DNA of 64,000 nt from Oceanospirillum sp048265165 (GCF_048265165.1 NZ_JBLXCD010000001.1:620001-684000); one strand, 5' to 3'; positions 52,292-61,524 are shown, counted from the stretch's first letter. Numbers and translations are program-made. The notes: generated by a model from the sequence alone, not told the origin.

Positions 52292-53197
52292 CTATTTCTT
52301 ATTTACCCAGTACACGCCAAGCACCGTCACAGCCATTCCAGCCAGGGCTACACCAGTCAACTGCTCATCAAACAGTAGCCAAGCCTGCAATGCAGTCACC
52401 GGAGGCACCAGATAGAAATAGCTGGCAGTTCGGGTCGCCTCCCCCATCTGGATCATCAGCATCAGCAGCAAGATAGCCCCAACAGAGAGAACGAGCACAG
52501 ACCAGACCAGCGCTCCTATAAACTCAGGGTGCCATTGCACCTGAGTATTTTCTGTTAACAGGGCCAAAGGCAACATTACAGCCAGACCAGAAAGGTATTG
52601 AATAAAGGTCGCCGCTAAAAGAGGCTGCTGCTCGCAATATGTCTTCTGATATAGCGTACCTAATGTAATGCCCACCAGTGCTAACAAAATCCAGAGTAAT
52701 TGAAGACCACTGATATCACCCTTTTGCAAAAAGTCCGCCTGACCATTACTCAGAACCAAAGCGACACCCAGTATCCCGAGGGTCAAGCCAAACCATTGTT
52801 TCAGGCTGGGCGCACTACGATAGACCATAGCCATAACCCCGGCAGTTACTAAGGGCTGTAAGCCAACAAGGAGTGCGGCAAGCCCTGCAGGCATACCCAG
52901 TTCAATAGCGGAAAAAACACCACCCAGATACGCAGTATGAACCAGCGTACCTGTGATCAACTGCTGCTTCCATAAGGCAAAACGCCGAGGTAAAGAAACG
53001 CCAAACAAGCGCATCAGTAAAAGAAACACCAGCAGGTTACCTGCCATTCTCCAGCTGAGAAAAGTATAGGGCTCACTATAAGGTAACCCATAGCGGGCAC
53101 CAATAAAGCCAGTACTCCATAGCAGCACAAACACCCAGGGTAAAAGTGCAATCAATAGCGTCTTATGGCGTTCAAACTGTGCAGCTAAGGCAGTCAT
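52292..53197 (-). CDS. EamA/DMT-family transporter
   Basis: This 301-residue protein has ten TM helices in two EamA repeats, starting with LLIALLPWVFVLLWSTGFIGARYGLPYSEP, cited here by its ends LLIALLPW and GARYGL. The region LAGMAVTVLGVYWVNKK closes the last helix. It lies divergent from a MocR-type regulator, 148 bases apart, so that regulator is its likely controller. It is not closely similar to the other EamA protein at 25.7 kb; the substrate is unknown. Confidence 0.88.
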   Translation of the reverse strand: MTALAAQFERHKTLLIALLPWVFVLLWSTGFIGARYGLPYSEPYTFLSWRMAGNLLVFLLLMRLFGVSLPRRFALWKQQLITGTLVHTAYLGGVFSAIELGMPAGLAALLVGLQPLVTAGVMAMVYRSAPSLKQWFGLTLGILGVALVLSNGQADFLQKGDISGLQLLWILLALVGITLGTLYQKTYCEQQPLLAATFIQYLSGLAVMLPLALLTENTQVQWHPEFIGALVWSVLVLSVGAILLLMLMIQMGEATRTASYFYLVPPVTALQAWLLFDEQLTGVALAGMAVTVLGVYWVNKK

Positions 53198-53345
53198 AAA
53201 TTATTCCTGGATAAACGACGTTTCAGTCGTTGTCTCGTGACGGTAGATCTAGCAATCAGATAGCGGGGATTTAAACGTATCTGTACTATAAACTGCGATG
53301 TAAAATAAAAATATAGACAGAAAAAGCGAACAAAAAGGGGTACAG
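53198..53345. promoter_or_regulatory. Divergent promoter region of MocR/EamA pair 2
   Basis: This 148-base spacer contains a short inverted repeat ACGAC-6-GTCGT near 53215-53231, and CTGTAC at 53281 with its complement GTACAG at 53340. Either pair could be operator halves. Not proven. Confidence 0.5.
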
Positions 53346-54833
53346 ATGAGCAGCTTTTACTACAAAAAACTCGCAGACCAACTGGCCAGACAGTTAAGCG
53401 ATGGTGTCTATGCCGCCGATGAGAAACTTCCTTCCATCCGGGAGTTGAGTCTTAAGCAAAACGTCAGCAAGGGAACTGTGGTGCGCTGCTACGAGTATTT
53501 GGAGGATAACAATTGGGTGGAAGCCCGGGAAAAATCAGGCTTTTTCCCAGGCCCTAAGGCGCGGACAGCTCAAAACAATCCTGATCACCAGATAAAAACT
53601 GAACCTAGTGAGGAGCAGCTAGCTGCGATCCGACCCAGAATATTGGACAACCGGTCTCTCGGGCTTGAAATTGTCCGCGCTGCAGGGAAAAAAGATCAGG
53701 TCCTCTTGGGAACAGCAAATCCTTGTGTCAATTTCCCGGGGGTTAAACGTCTCTATCAGTTATTAAAAAGAGAGGTCACCCACGAGGAAAAAGCCCTCAG
53801 CGAAGGCTATATATCCCATTACCAAACGCCGCCGGGTGCAGAAAAGCTACGGCGACAGTTGAGTAAGTTAATGACAAAACGAGAGCTCAATATCAGACCT
53901 GATGAGACAATCATAACCAATGGTGCCCAGTCGGCCGTGAGCCTAGCTCTACAAGCGGTTAGCCACGAGGGTGATATTGTTTTGGTTGAATCACCCTGCT
54001 TTTACGGCATTCTGCAATGTTTGGAGGCATTTGAACGTCAGGTCGTTGAGATCCCCCAGGCAGAAACAGGAGGCCCGGATCTTGGCCTTGTTGCTGCAGC
54101 TCTTGAGAAATGGCCGGTCAGGGCGATTCTTGTTCAACCGACTATCAACAACCCCACCGGAAGAAGCATGGAACCCGGTCACCGCCAGCAGCTCATTACT
54201 TTAGCCAACCGCTATGATATCGCTGTTATCGAGGATGATATTTCTGCCGATCTGGATTACCGGGGCAATGCCCCAAGTCCACTTAAAGCGATCGACACAC
54301 AGAATAGGGTGCTTTATTGCAGTTCCATATCAAAAACCATCACACCAAAACTCAGGCTGGGTTGGCTGGTAGCCGGACGCTGGCAGGAGCGCTGCCAGCA
54401 CCTGCAGTTCGTCAGTAAAATGGGCCTGCCTGCACACACTCAAAACGCACTGGGTACCTGGTTAGAAGCCGGTTATATGCAGAGACACCTGCGCCTGATC
54501 CGCAGGCGCTACCTGCAACGGCAGCAATTGTTCGAGAAAATAGTAACAATGAGCTGGCCCGAATCAGTGAGATACCAGCCCGCAGATGGTGGGTTTCTTG
54601 CCTGGATCAGACTACCGGAGTCCTGCGATGGCATGGCCTTGTATCAGCAAGCGCTTCGGGAAAAAATCAACATAACACCGGGGGCTCTCTTTGGCAGCGA
54701 CCCAGCCAACAGACACCATATCCGGGTCAACTTCGGCCTTTATCAGGAGCAGCCCGAGTACCGCAGTGCCATTATACGGTTGGGGCAGTTAATTCATGAG
54801 ATGATTGACGCAGAGGGGTCAGCTCCTTTGTAA
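53346..54833 (+). CDS. MocR/PdxR-type transcriptional regulator (GntR HTH plus aminotransferase domain)
   Basis: This 495-residue protein has an N-terminal GntR winged helix (about 1-70; LPSIRELSLKQNVSKGTVVR) fused by a linker to a fold type I aminotransferase domain. The PLP lysine is in SSISKTITPKLRLGW, NNPTGRSMEPG is the NPTG motif and IEDDISADLDY holds the Asp/Tyr pair. It is divergent from an EamA exporter, the same arrangement as pair 1 at 24-26.5 kb. The effector is probably PLP or an amino compound. Confidence 0.9.
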   Translation: MSSFYYKKLADQLARQLSDGVYAADEKLPSIRELSLKQNVSKGTVVRCYEYLEDNNWVEAREKSGFFPGPKARTAQNNPDHQIKTEPSEEQLAAIRPRILDNRSLGLEIVRAAGKKDQVLLGTANPCVNFPGVKRLYQLLKREVTHEEKALSEGYISHYQTPPGAEKLRRQLSKLMTKRELNIRPDETIITNGAQSAVSLALQAVSHEGDIVLVESPCFYGILQCLEAFERQVVEIPQAETGGPDLGLVAAALEKWPVRAILVQPTINNPTGRSMEPGHRQQLITLANRYDIAVIEDDISADLDYRGNAPSPLKAIDTQNRVLYCSSISKTITPKLRLGWLVAGRWQERCQHLQFVSKMGLPAHTQNALGTWLEAGYMQRHLRLIRRRYLQRQQLFEKIVTMSWPESVRYQPADGGFLAWIRLPESCDGMALYQQALREKINITPGALFGSDPANRHHIRVNFGLYQEQPEYRSAIIRLGQLIHEMIDAEGSAPL

Positions 54834-54838
54834 AAACC

Positions 54839-56035
54839 CTAAGACTTACTGTCTGCCCGGGGCGATACCAGTGCAGGGAAGTAAGTATAAACAAAAAGGC
54901 CAAATGCCAGTATCCACCCGGTTGCAGATAGATCGTAGAGAAATGGTTTCTGTATGATCGCCATGGCAAAAACCCGGGCGATGACCGCAAGTAAAAGACA
55001 GTAAAATGCGACGTGCATCTGAACAGGTAATATCAGCGGTCGCCCGGTGTGCCCAAGAGAAACACGAGACATCATTCCCAGTGTCAGAAGACCAATACCG
55101 CCCAGAGTCAGCGCATGAATATAGATAAAAGGTGACCACCCCGTCCAGGGCAGTGTTGCACGTAGTATAAAGCCCAATCCTATCATCAGGTATCCCACAT
55201 GCAGAATCCAAAGCAGAGGATTTGATAAAACCCGACGGTCAAACCAGCTACCAACCCTGAGTAATATCAAAAGCCCAAGCAAACCTGACAATATATATGC
55301 CCAGCTCGCCAAAGGTTGCCAGAGATCATTCAGAAAGGTCAGCACAGACATAGGAATGACCAGCTTCTCTACCCAGACAATCTGCCGGCCACGATACTCA
55401 GGTATTGCCCGTTCAGTAAAAAAGGGAATAACCCGCCCGCCGATAATCAGCATGACCAGAACAATAATATTCAGGGCCCCGTAGATTCCAAGATGCGCCA
55501 TACCCGGTGCAATACCTAAACGATCAAGATGTACCAGCAGGTTCATCAGTATCAGCAGACCACAGAAAATGATGAAGACCATATTGCGCATGTTGCCACT
55601 TTTCAGTATCGGTAATGCAATCGCCAGTGTTAACAAGGGATAAAAAGCAAGATCGATTAGGGCGATGAGCAGAGGCTCAAGGGGAAGAAAGGGCGCAATT
55701 CTGCCTGCAGTCCAAAGTAAAACCAGAGCAGCAAGCCCTCTGCCGTGCAGCATCTTCTGCCCGGTCCAGTTCCCTACTGCAGTTAATAAAAAACCACTGA
55801 TAATCGCTGTGGCAAAGCCAAAGATCAGTTCATGGCTGTGCCATAAAACACCGGGGTAATAGCTGTAATCTGAAGCAAAGGGGAGCAATACGCCCCGAAG
55901 CTGGAAGACCCAACCGAGCATCAGAACCACGGCAAACAAGGCTCCCAGCAGAAAAAAAGACCGGAAACCCAGCGAGAACAGAGCCCCAAAAGAGAACTTC
56001 AGGTCAGAACGGTACGAAAGTTGAGATGCAGCCAT
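54839..56035 (-). CDS. nnrS: NnrS family membrane protein
   Basis: This 398-residue heme- and copper-containing membrane protein relieves nitrosative stress. Twelve TM helices are predicted. The start FSLGFRSFFLLGALFAVVLML (about 20-40) and WHSHELIFGFATAIISGFLL with conserved His (WHSHE) are hallmarks, as are the HALTLGGIGLLTLGMMSRVSLGHTG features (HALTLGG to SLGHTG). It lies downstream of an FNR/Dnr-like box. Its C-terminus nearly meets the convergent MocR gene, with 5 bases between. Confidence 0.92.
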   Translation of the reverse strand: MAASQLSYRSDLKFSFGALFSLGFRSFFLLGALFAVVLMLGWVFQLRGVLLPFASDYSYYPGVLWHSHELIFGFATAIISGFLLTAVGNWTGQKMLHGRGLAALVLLWTAGRIAPFLPLEPLLIALIDLAFYPLLTLAIALPILKSGNMRNMVFIIFCGLLILMNLLVHLDRLGIAPGMAHLGIYGALNIIVLVMLIIGGRVIPFFTERAIPEYRGRQIVWVEKLVIPMSVLTFLNDLWQPLASWAYILSGLLGLLILLRVGSWFDRRVLSNPLLWILHVGYLMIGLGFILRATLPWTGWSPFIYIHALTLGGIGLLTLGMMSRVSLGHTGRPLILPVQMHVAFYCLLLAVIARVFAMAIIQKPFLYDLSATGWILAFGLFVYTYFPALVSPRADSKS

Positions 56036-56087
56036 AAAGCCTCCGAAAAAAACTGGGGCTATTTTAACGAATACCCGAGTATTTTAC

Positions 56088-56101
56088 TTGGCTTAAGTCA
56101 A
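56088..56101 (-). promoter_or_regulatory. FNR/Dnr-like binding site upstream of nnrS
   Basis: TTGGCTTAAGTCAA fits TTG(A/G)(T/C)-4-(A/G)(T/C)CAA with a palindromic core, close to the FNR/Dnr consensus TTGAT-4-ATCAA. Its centre is about 59 bases before the nnrS ATG, a place compatible with activation. nnrS is a known target of NO-responsive FNR-family regulators. Confidence 0.55.
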
Positions 56102-56184
56102 ACAGAGATAACATCGGAAGCAGCTAATTAAGACTGAACCGCCTGGTGGTCAAATAATAATTCACCACTACCGTCAAAGGATAA

Positions 56185-56493
56185 TCAACGGATCTCAAAA
56201 CCCTTGATCACCAGAGGCTCAGCATCGGTGATATCCAGCTCATCAACCCGGGATAAAGGTGAACCCTTCCAAAGCCAGGAGATGAGGTCTTCAACCCGAC
56301 TCTTTGGCCCCTGAACATGGACCAGCACAGAGCCATCATCAAGATTCATCACCCATCCCTCAAGCTGGCGTCTCTGGGCCTGATGCAGAGTGTTTTTTCG
56401 AAACCAAACACCCTGAACCCGGCCTGTTACTGTGATCACTTTCACCCAGGCCGGCTCTGTGACTACACTCCTCGTTACGGACTCTTTCTGCAT
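56185..56493 (-). CDS. acyP: Acylphosphatase
   Basis: This 102-residue protein hydrolyses acylphosphates. The catalytic pair is visible: Arg in TGRVQGVWFR and Asn in GWVMNLDDGSV. The N-terminal extension MQKESVTRSVVTEPAWVKV is a bit longer than usual, so a later start is possible, but no better ribosome site stands out. It is on its own, between nnrS and yihY, in the same direction. Confidence 0.93.
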   Translation of the reverse strand: MQKESVTRSVVTEPAWVKVITVTGRVQGVWFRKNTLHQAQRRQLEGWVMNLDDGSVLVHVQGPKSRVEDLISWLWKGSPLSRVDELDITDAEPLVIKGFEIR

Positions 56494-56575
56494 TTTAAAT
56501 CACCGATCTTTAAACACCTGTTCAGGGCCCGTAATCTGAACCCCCGGCTGCGGACGAGAATTTACGCGGGTTGCA

Positions 56576-57856
56576 CTAAGCTTGTTCGCTTTCAAAAAGC
56601 GTTTGTGCAGGCCGGGAAAGCATTGACTCTCCCTGACGAAGATAATCCTGCAAAGTATTTATAACAGATGGCGACAGCAGGGAAAATCCTCCCTTGGGTG
56701 ATTTTGTATCTATCGTTTCGGTGGCTAATAATTCCGGTGGTACTCGCCAGGGCATCAATGCCAACAGCTGCCACTGAGTCATTGCAGACAGATCCCGGCC
56801 TAGCTGCCAGTATCCGGAGGGCCAACCTTTCACTGAAGCCTCATTTTTCACGAAAACTAAAAGCCCCTGATTCTGCAGCACCTGTAATAATTTCCGTTGC
56901 TGCCTGGCAGATAAGACTGAAACCATCTCCTGCAGCTCATTAATTGTTAAAGGTTTATTGCTTTTCCAGCGGTCAAACAAAACCTGAACGACTTTTAATG
57001 CAACAATTAAAGGCTCCCGGTTAGCAGAGTGCCAGTTTGGTCGATAGCGCTGCAACGCCATAACGAGAGTTGCCCCCAGCAGTAAAATATTCCAACTGAT
57101 ATAGATCCAAAGCAGGAACAGAGGAACTGCAGCAAATGCGCCATAAACCACCTGATAAGAGGGCGATAAGCTGACAAAATGACTGAAGCCCCATTTGGCC
57201 AATTCAAAGCACACTGCTGTAAAGATCCCGCCCAACCAGGCGTGTCTGAGGGAAACGTGGGTTTTGGGCACAAAGAAAAACAACATCATAAAGGCTACAG
57301 AAGATGTCAGTAACGGCAAAAACTGTAAAAGAATCGCTGTAATGCCCAAAGTATCTGTCGCATCGAGAAACAGCTTATGGGAAACCACAAAAGAGGTCAC
57401 GGCCATACCTGAGCCCATAAGCAGCGGCCCCAGTGTCAGCACCGACCAGTACAACAGAAAGCTGCTCGCGCCTTTGCGATCCTCTGCCACTGACCAGATT
57501 CTGTTAAAGGCGCGTTCAATTGACTTCATCATCAGAATCGCGGTTATGATCAGAAAACCAACACCGACAAAGGTCAGGTTCCGGGCTTGCTGGGCAAAAT
57601 CTGCAAGATAATTACTGACCACCTGACTGCTCTCCGGAAGCAGATTGCGGAAAAGCAGATCCTGAATACCCGCTCCGGCACCTTCAGTACTGGGTAGTGC
57701 CGACAAAATACTGTAAGCAACCGTCATCAGGGGCACCAAGGCAAACAGGGTTGTATACGTCATAGCTGCCGCTGTCTTTTGACACTCCTGATCAATAAAG
57801 CGCCGAATGATAAAGCGCAGGAGCCCAAACCAATCCCTTTTAAAAATGGATGTCAT
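56576..57856 (-). CDS. yihY: YihY/virulence factor BrkB family membrane protein
   Basis: This 426-residue inner-membrane protein, formerly annotated as RNase BN, has six TM helices in the first 290 residues. It has the family opening with QKTAAAMTYTTLFALVPLMTV, WSVAEDRKG, and QVVYGAFAAVPLFLLWIYISW. The cytosolic C-terminal part (290-426) is a winged-helix-like region. The RNase BN name is known to be a mis-assignment for this family; the true role is unknown. Confidence 0.92.
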   Translation of the reverse strand: MTSIFKRDWFGLLRFIIRRFIDQECQKTAAAMTYTTLFALVPLMTVAYSILSALPSTEGAGAGIQDLLFRNLLPESSQVVSNYLADFAQQARNLTFVGVGFLIITAILMMKSIERAFNRIWSVAEDRKGASSFLLYWSVLTLGPLLMGSGMAVTSFVVSHKLFLDATDTLGITAILLQFLPLLTSSVAFMMLFFFVPKTHVSLRHAWLGGIFTAVCFELAKWGFSHFVSLSPSYQVVYGAFAAVPLFLLWIYISWNILLLGATLVMALQRYRPNWHSANREPLIVALKVVQVLFDRWKSNKPLTINELQEMVSVLSARQQRKLLQVLQNQGLLVFVKNEASVKGWPSGYWQLGRDLSAMTQWQLLALMPWRVPPELLATETIDTKSPKGGFSLLSPSVINTLQDYLRQGESMLSRPAQTLFESEQA

Positions 57857-57939
57857 TCCAGTCGCTCCTTTTCGTTAGCAAGACATACCGTTAGAATATG
57901 CCTCATTCTACCCTATTTGATCAGGATCAAGGATATCTC

Positions 57940-58290
57940 ATGCCTGCTGTAACGCTTTACCACAACCCGCGCTGTTCCAAGTCCCGTGCCACACTGTCAC
58001 TTCTACAGGAAAACGGTATCGAGCCGGATATTCGCCGCTACCTGGATGAACCTCTCACGGAAGCAGAGATCCGTGCTCTGCTGAAAAAACTTAATATCTC
58101 TGCCATTGAGATGATGCGCACAAAAGAAGCAGAATTTAAAGAATTGGGACTGAGCAAAGAGAGCAGTGATGATGCGCTGATCTCAGCTATGGTAAGCACC
58201 CCGAAACTGATTGAGCGCCCCATAGCTGAAACTGAAACCGCAGCAGCCATTGGCCGACCACCGGAGAATGTTCTGGAGCTGTTGGCATGA
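57940..58290 (+). CDS. arsC: Arsenate reductase, ArsC/Spx-type
   Basis: This 117-residue enzyme reduces arsenate to arsenite with glutathione and glutaredoxin. The catalytic Cys is in YHNPRCSKSRATL, and the downstream Arg residues in FKELGL/LIERPI positions complete the oxyanion site. I choose ATG 57940 (AAGGA 7 bases upstream); ATG 57898 would add 14 residues with no family match. It overlaps wrbA by 4 bases, so they are coupled. There is no arsR or arsB nearby, so arsenic resistance is not assured; YfgD-like members have a similar sequence. Confidence 0.9.
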   Translation: MPAVTLYHNPRCSKSRATLSLLQENGIEPDIRRYLDEPLTEAEIRALLKKLNISAIEMMRTKEAEFKELGLSKESSDDALISAMVSTPKLIERPIAETETAAAIGRPPENVLELLA

Positions 58291-58889
58291 GCCAGCCTTA
58301 TGTTTTAGTACTGTATTACTCCCGCCATGGCGCAACCCGCGAAATGGCAGAAGCAATCGCCGGGGGTGTTGAGTCAGTTTCCGGTATAGAGGCACGCCTG
58401 CGGACTGTCCCGGATGTTTCTGCAGAGTGCTCTGCGGTGTCTCCTGCCATCCCTGATACTGGTGACCTGTACTGTAGCGAGGAAGATCTCCGCCAGTGCG
58501 CCGGTCTTCTGTTGGGCAGTCCAACCCGCTTTGGCACAATGGCAGCTCCAATGAAGCATTTTCTGGAAAGCACCAGTAATCTCTGGATGAACGGTGCTTT
58601 GATCGATAAACCAGGGGCTGTTTTCACCTCCACTGCCAGTCTGCATGGCGGTCAGGAGGCCACGCTGCTGTCAATGATGCTTCCGTTGCTACACCATGGC
58701 ATGGTCATTGCCGGGCTGCCATACAGCCAATCCGGGCTGCTGGAGACAAGTACTGGCGGCACACCCTATGGTGCCAGCCATGTTGCCGGTAAATCCGGAG
58801 ATAGCCCGATCGATAAGACTGAACTTGAACTCTGTGCGGCACAGGGCAAACGGGTTGCTGAACTGGCTCTGAGTCTGAAACAGGCCTGA
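58287..58889 (+). CDS. wrbA: NAD(P)H:quinone oxidoreductase, WrbA-type flavodoxin
   Basis: This 200-residue FMN-binding quinone reductase guards against quinone redox cycling. The FMN phosphate loop is YSRHGATREMA; the second loop GSPTRFGTMAAPMKHFLE and the FTSTASLHGGQEATLLSMM stretch are WrbA hallmarks. Its start overlaps the arsC stop by 4 bases, and DUF2069 follows by 26 bases, giving the arsC-wrbA-DUF2069 order seen in many gammaproteobacteria. Confidence 0.92.
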   Translation: MSQPYVLVLYYSRHGATREMAEAIAGGVESVSGIEARLRTVPDVSAECSAVSPAIPDTGDLYCSEEDLRQCAGLLLGSPTRFGTMAAPMKHFLESTSNLWMNGALIDKPGAVFTSTASLHGGQEATLLSMMLPLLHHGMVIAGLPYSQSGLLETSTGGTPYGASHVAGKSGDSPIDKTELELCAAQGKRVAELALSLKQA

Positions 58890-58915
58890 TTTTACATTCA
58901 TTCACAGGAGCTACT

Positions 58916-59359
58916 GTGAGAAAGATGATGAACCGCCTGGAAGCAGGCAAAGATATTACTGGGATGGCTAACAAGGGTCGTTTTTGGGTTTTAATCAGCT
59001 ACCTGTCCATTATTGGCTTTCTGATCCTGAATAGTTTCCAGTCAACAAAGGAAGGGGCACCACTTTATGTGATCGGATTACTGGCTTTACTGCCGGTTCT
59101 CCCGCTCCTGCTTTTTGTACCTGGCCTTTGGCTTCGCAATCCCCGCTCTCACGCCTGGCTTTGCTTTGTCAGCCTGCTGTACTTTATGCACGGCGTTGAT
59201 CAGGCCTTTTTACCGGGCAGTAAAGTCGTCGGCCTTGGCTTATCCATATCTTCTATTATTCTTTTTATGTCCGCGATGATGTTCTCACGCTGGGAAAGCC
59301 TGCGTATTAAATCATCAGCACAGACAAACGAAAAAGCAGAAGACCAGGCTAGCGGGTAG
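58916..59359 (+). CDS. DUF2069 membrane protein
   Basis: This 147-residue inner-membrane protein has four TM helices (around FWVLISYLSIIGFLILNSF, VIGLLALLPVLPLLLFVPGLW, AWLCFVSLLYFMHGVDQAFL and VVGLGLSISSIILFMSAMMF). The LYFMHGVDQAF patch is typical. The GTG start has AGGAG 5 bases before it; ATG 58925 is a fallback. The function is unknown. It ends the arsC-wrbA operon, with a terminator after it. Confidence 0.85.
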   Translation: MRKMMNRLEAGKDITGMANKGRFWVLISYLSIIGFLILNSFQSTKEGAPLYVIGLLALLPVLPLLLFVPGLWLRNPRSHAWLCFVSLLYFMHGVDQAFLPGSKVVGLGLSISSIILFMSAMMFSRWESLRIKSSAQTNEKAEDQASG

Positions 59360-59433
59360 GAAATATGTAAGAGCCGGAATGTGTAATAACCGGTGTGCCC
59401 TAACAGACCATTACGTTCTTCCCTGGAAATAAA

Positions 59434-59468
59434 AAAAGCAAGACGGCTGCTTTACCCGTCTTGCTTTT
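59434..59468. terminator. Bidirectional terminator
   Basis: AAAAGCAAGACGG (59434-59446) pairs with CCGTCTTGCTTTT (59456-59468). A-runs on the left and T-runs on the right serve both the DUF2069 gene and the convergent cyclase gene. Confidence 0.92.
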
Positions 59469-59530
59469 CCTTTAGTTGCCAGATTCCAACTCAGTAGAAG
59501 GATCAGAACCAGAACTGCAAACAGCCGATT

Positions 59531-61144
59531 CTACCCCCGGTTTGCTGTACGGGGCATAAAAGACTCTCTGTTGGCACTAACGACAAGATTACGGCCCCGA
59601 TCCTTAGCGCAGTAAAGTGCCTGATCAGTCAAATCTAGCATGTCATGCTCTGTCATATCATCTTCCGGTATCAGGCTGCAGACACCAACACTGATCGTAA
59701 CAACCTCAGCAATCGATGATTTGTGGTGTGCAATCGCCAGCGACTCAACCAACTCACGACATTGCTCTGCAATTGCCCAGGCACCAGCCTCAGGTGTGTT
59801 TGGCAGTAGCAGGATAAACTCCTCCCCGCCAAATCGGGCAAACAGATCTCCGGGCCGGTTGATAACAGAGGCAACCAACTCCGCAATGTTGCGCAAGCAC
59901 TCATCACCCTGAAGGTGCCCATACTGATCGTTGTACTGCTTGAAAAAATCAAGATCAAACAAGACTAATGAAACCGGCTTGCGTTCCCGACGTGCCCGCT
60001 TCCACTCACGGGAAAAACTGTCATCAAAGAAACGACGGTTAGCGATCTGAGTTAAGCCATCCGTTTGCGATAGATGCGCCAGCTTTTTGTTGGCCTCCTG
60101 AAGAGCGCGGTTCCGTTGTTCAGCAACGGACTCAATTTCAAAACTGCGCCGGGATAACATGCGCAAATATGCCGCCACAAGACCGGTAATCAACAAGCCC
60201 GCCATCATCACAACATATGCCAGCTCACTCTTACGCTCATTCATATAGCCTTCAGAAGGCGCAACGACCAGTTGCCAGTTCCGTCCTCCCACATCGTTAA
60301 TCATATAGCGCTGCTGCATATCAATCACAGGAGGCGTTACAGGTTGCCGCGCAAATAAAACCGCATGCTCACTATTTTTCTCCTGGAGAGTTTTCATATC
60401 AAACAAGGCAATATGAAGCCCTGCTGCACGCCCTCCCATCAGAGCCTCCTGCACCAGCCGGTTGAGGGTAAACTCACCAGCCACCAGGCCTTTAAGATCC
60501 CCCTGTCCACGTACAGTTCCACCTTCAAAAACCGGGAGAACGGCAAGAATGCGCTTTCCAGCCATACCATCGAACGGAGCCATAGGTTCTGTCGCAGCAA
60601 GCTCAGAACTATCTACTGCACGGTTAATAGCGTTTAAAAGAACAGGTTGGGACGACAGATCGAAACCAAGAGGAACCTCTGCCTGGCCCTTCGTTGCCTG
60701 ATATAGCACAGGGTAGTGAGCCTCACGCTTCACCGCTGGCACCCAGCGCTCTCTGGCAGAACGCTCCTGAATCACATAACGGGGATCGGTTTTCTTTTGC
60801 TCATTCTCAAACACCTGCCGGTCGGCAGGAGTCACAACAGGTGACCATTGCAAGAAATGCAGCTCAGGATGCCGCGCCAATGTTCCCTCAGCCACATGGG
60901 AAAACTCTTCATGTGTTACAGAAGAGGAACCCTCAAAGAGGCCTTGTAAAACGTATAACGCTTCAAAATTCACAAACAGCTCACGGGACACCTGATAAGA
61001 GAGTTCCTTCATTTCACCTTTAAGCTGAACCCTGATGGCATCCTGGCGCAAGTCGCCAATATTCCATGCAATCAAAGCTGAAAACAGAAAACCTACGACG
61101 AGAGTGATATAACTCAATCGGTTTGAATATGCCTTCATCCGCAT
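59531..61144 (-). CDS. Diguanylate cyclase with periplasmic CHASE sensor
   Basis: This 537-residue membrane enzyme makes cyclic di-GMP. TM1 is at about 12-29, a CHASE domain at 50-295 (with RHPELHFLQWSPVV), TM2 at about 308-328, a short coiled coil, and the GGDEF domain from about 360. The active site reads GGEEF (439-443), a functional variant, and the allosteric I-site R430-x-x-D433 lies five residues upstream, so product inhibition is expected. The signal sensed by CHASE is unknown. It is a single gene. Confidence 0.95.
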   Translation of the reverse strand: MRMKAYSNRLSYITLVVGFLFSALIAWNIGDLRQDAIRVQLKGEMKELSYQVSRELFVNFEALYVLQGLFEGSSSVTHEEFSHVAEGTLARHPELHFLQWSPVVTPADRQVFENEQKKTDPRYVIQERSARERWVPAVKREAHYPVLYQATKGQAEVPLGFDLSSQPVLLNAINRAVDSSELAATEPMAPFDGMAGKRILAVLPVFEGGTVRGQGDLKGLVAGEFTLNRLVQEALMGGRAAGLHIALFDMKTLQEKNSEHAVLFARQPVTPPVIDMQQRYMINDVGGRNWQLVVAPSEGYMNERKSELAYVVMMAGLLITGLVAAYLRMLSRRSFEIESVAEQRNRALQEANKKLAHLSQTDGLTQIANRRFFDDSFSREWKRARRERKPVSLVLFDLDFFKQYNDQYGHLQGDECLRNIAELVASVINRPGDLFARFGGEEFILLLPNTPEAGAWAIAEQCRELVESLAIAHHKSSIAEVVTISVGVCSLIPEDDMTEHDMLDLTDQALYCAKDRGRNLVVSANRESFMPRTANRG

Positions 61145-61392
61145 CTAATCCTTATAACCATCTGTATTTCCGGTCACTAAAGACCTTACTCTTTAAGTAT
61201 ATGCTTTTATAAACCGGCTGTACCTCAGTAATTATGCGACATCAGAGAAAGGCCATTTAAAAAATGACAAACTTTTTTTCTATAAAAACTCAGATCATCA
61301 AACCTAATAAGCAAGAGATTTAAGTTATATCCACTAAAAAAATTTAGTAACAAAGTCGTGTAATCTGGTAACACCAAAGTATAGAAATACAG

Positions 61393-61408
61393 TGGCATGC
61401 AAGATGCT
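61393..61408 (+). promoter_or_regulatory. Candidate sigma-54 promoter
   Basis: TGGCATGCAAGATGCT matches 10 of the 12 conserved bases of TGGCACG-4-TTGCW with correct GG/GC spacing. It is 258 bases before the ATG, so the leader would be long. Unconfirmed. Confidence 0.35.
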
Positions 61409-61493
61409 AAAACTCATAACTCATTGTTTTAAAATAATAAAATATTGTTGGCATACAATATGTTTCTGACAGACATCGCTGTGAAAATATGGC

Positions 61494-61524
61494 ACCGGTC
61501 AGGCACTACCCTGACCTGACCGGT
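61494..61524 (+). other. Perfect leader hairpin upstream of leucine dehydrogenase
   Basis: ACCGGTCAGG and CCTGACCGGT form a 10-base stem around an 11-base loop. No T-run follows, so it may be a transcript-stabilising or regulatory hairpin. Confidence 0.6.

Noticed and set aside
57940..58290. Arsenic-resistance operon
   Set aside because: No arsR, arsB or acr3 gene is adjacent; arsC-wrbA is a common housekeeping pairing.
61449..61464. Second TGGCAT element as a sigma-54 promoter
   Set aside because: The -12 GC is GT here, so the essential dinucleotide is missing.
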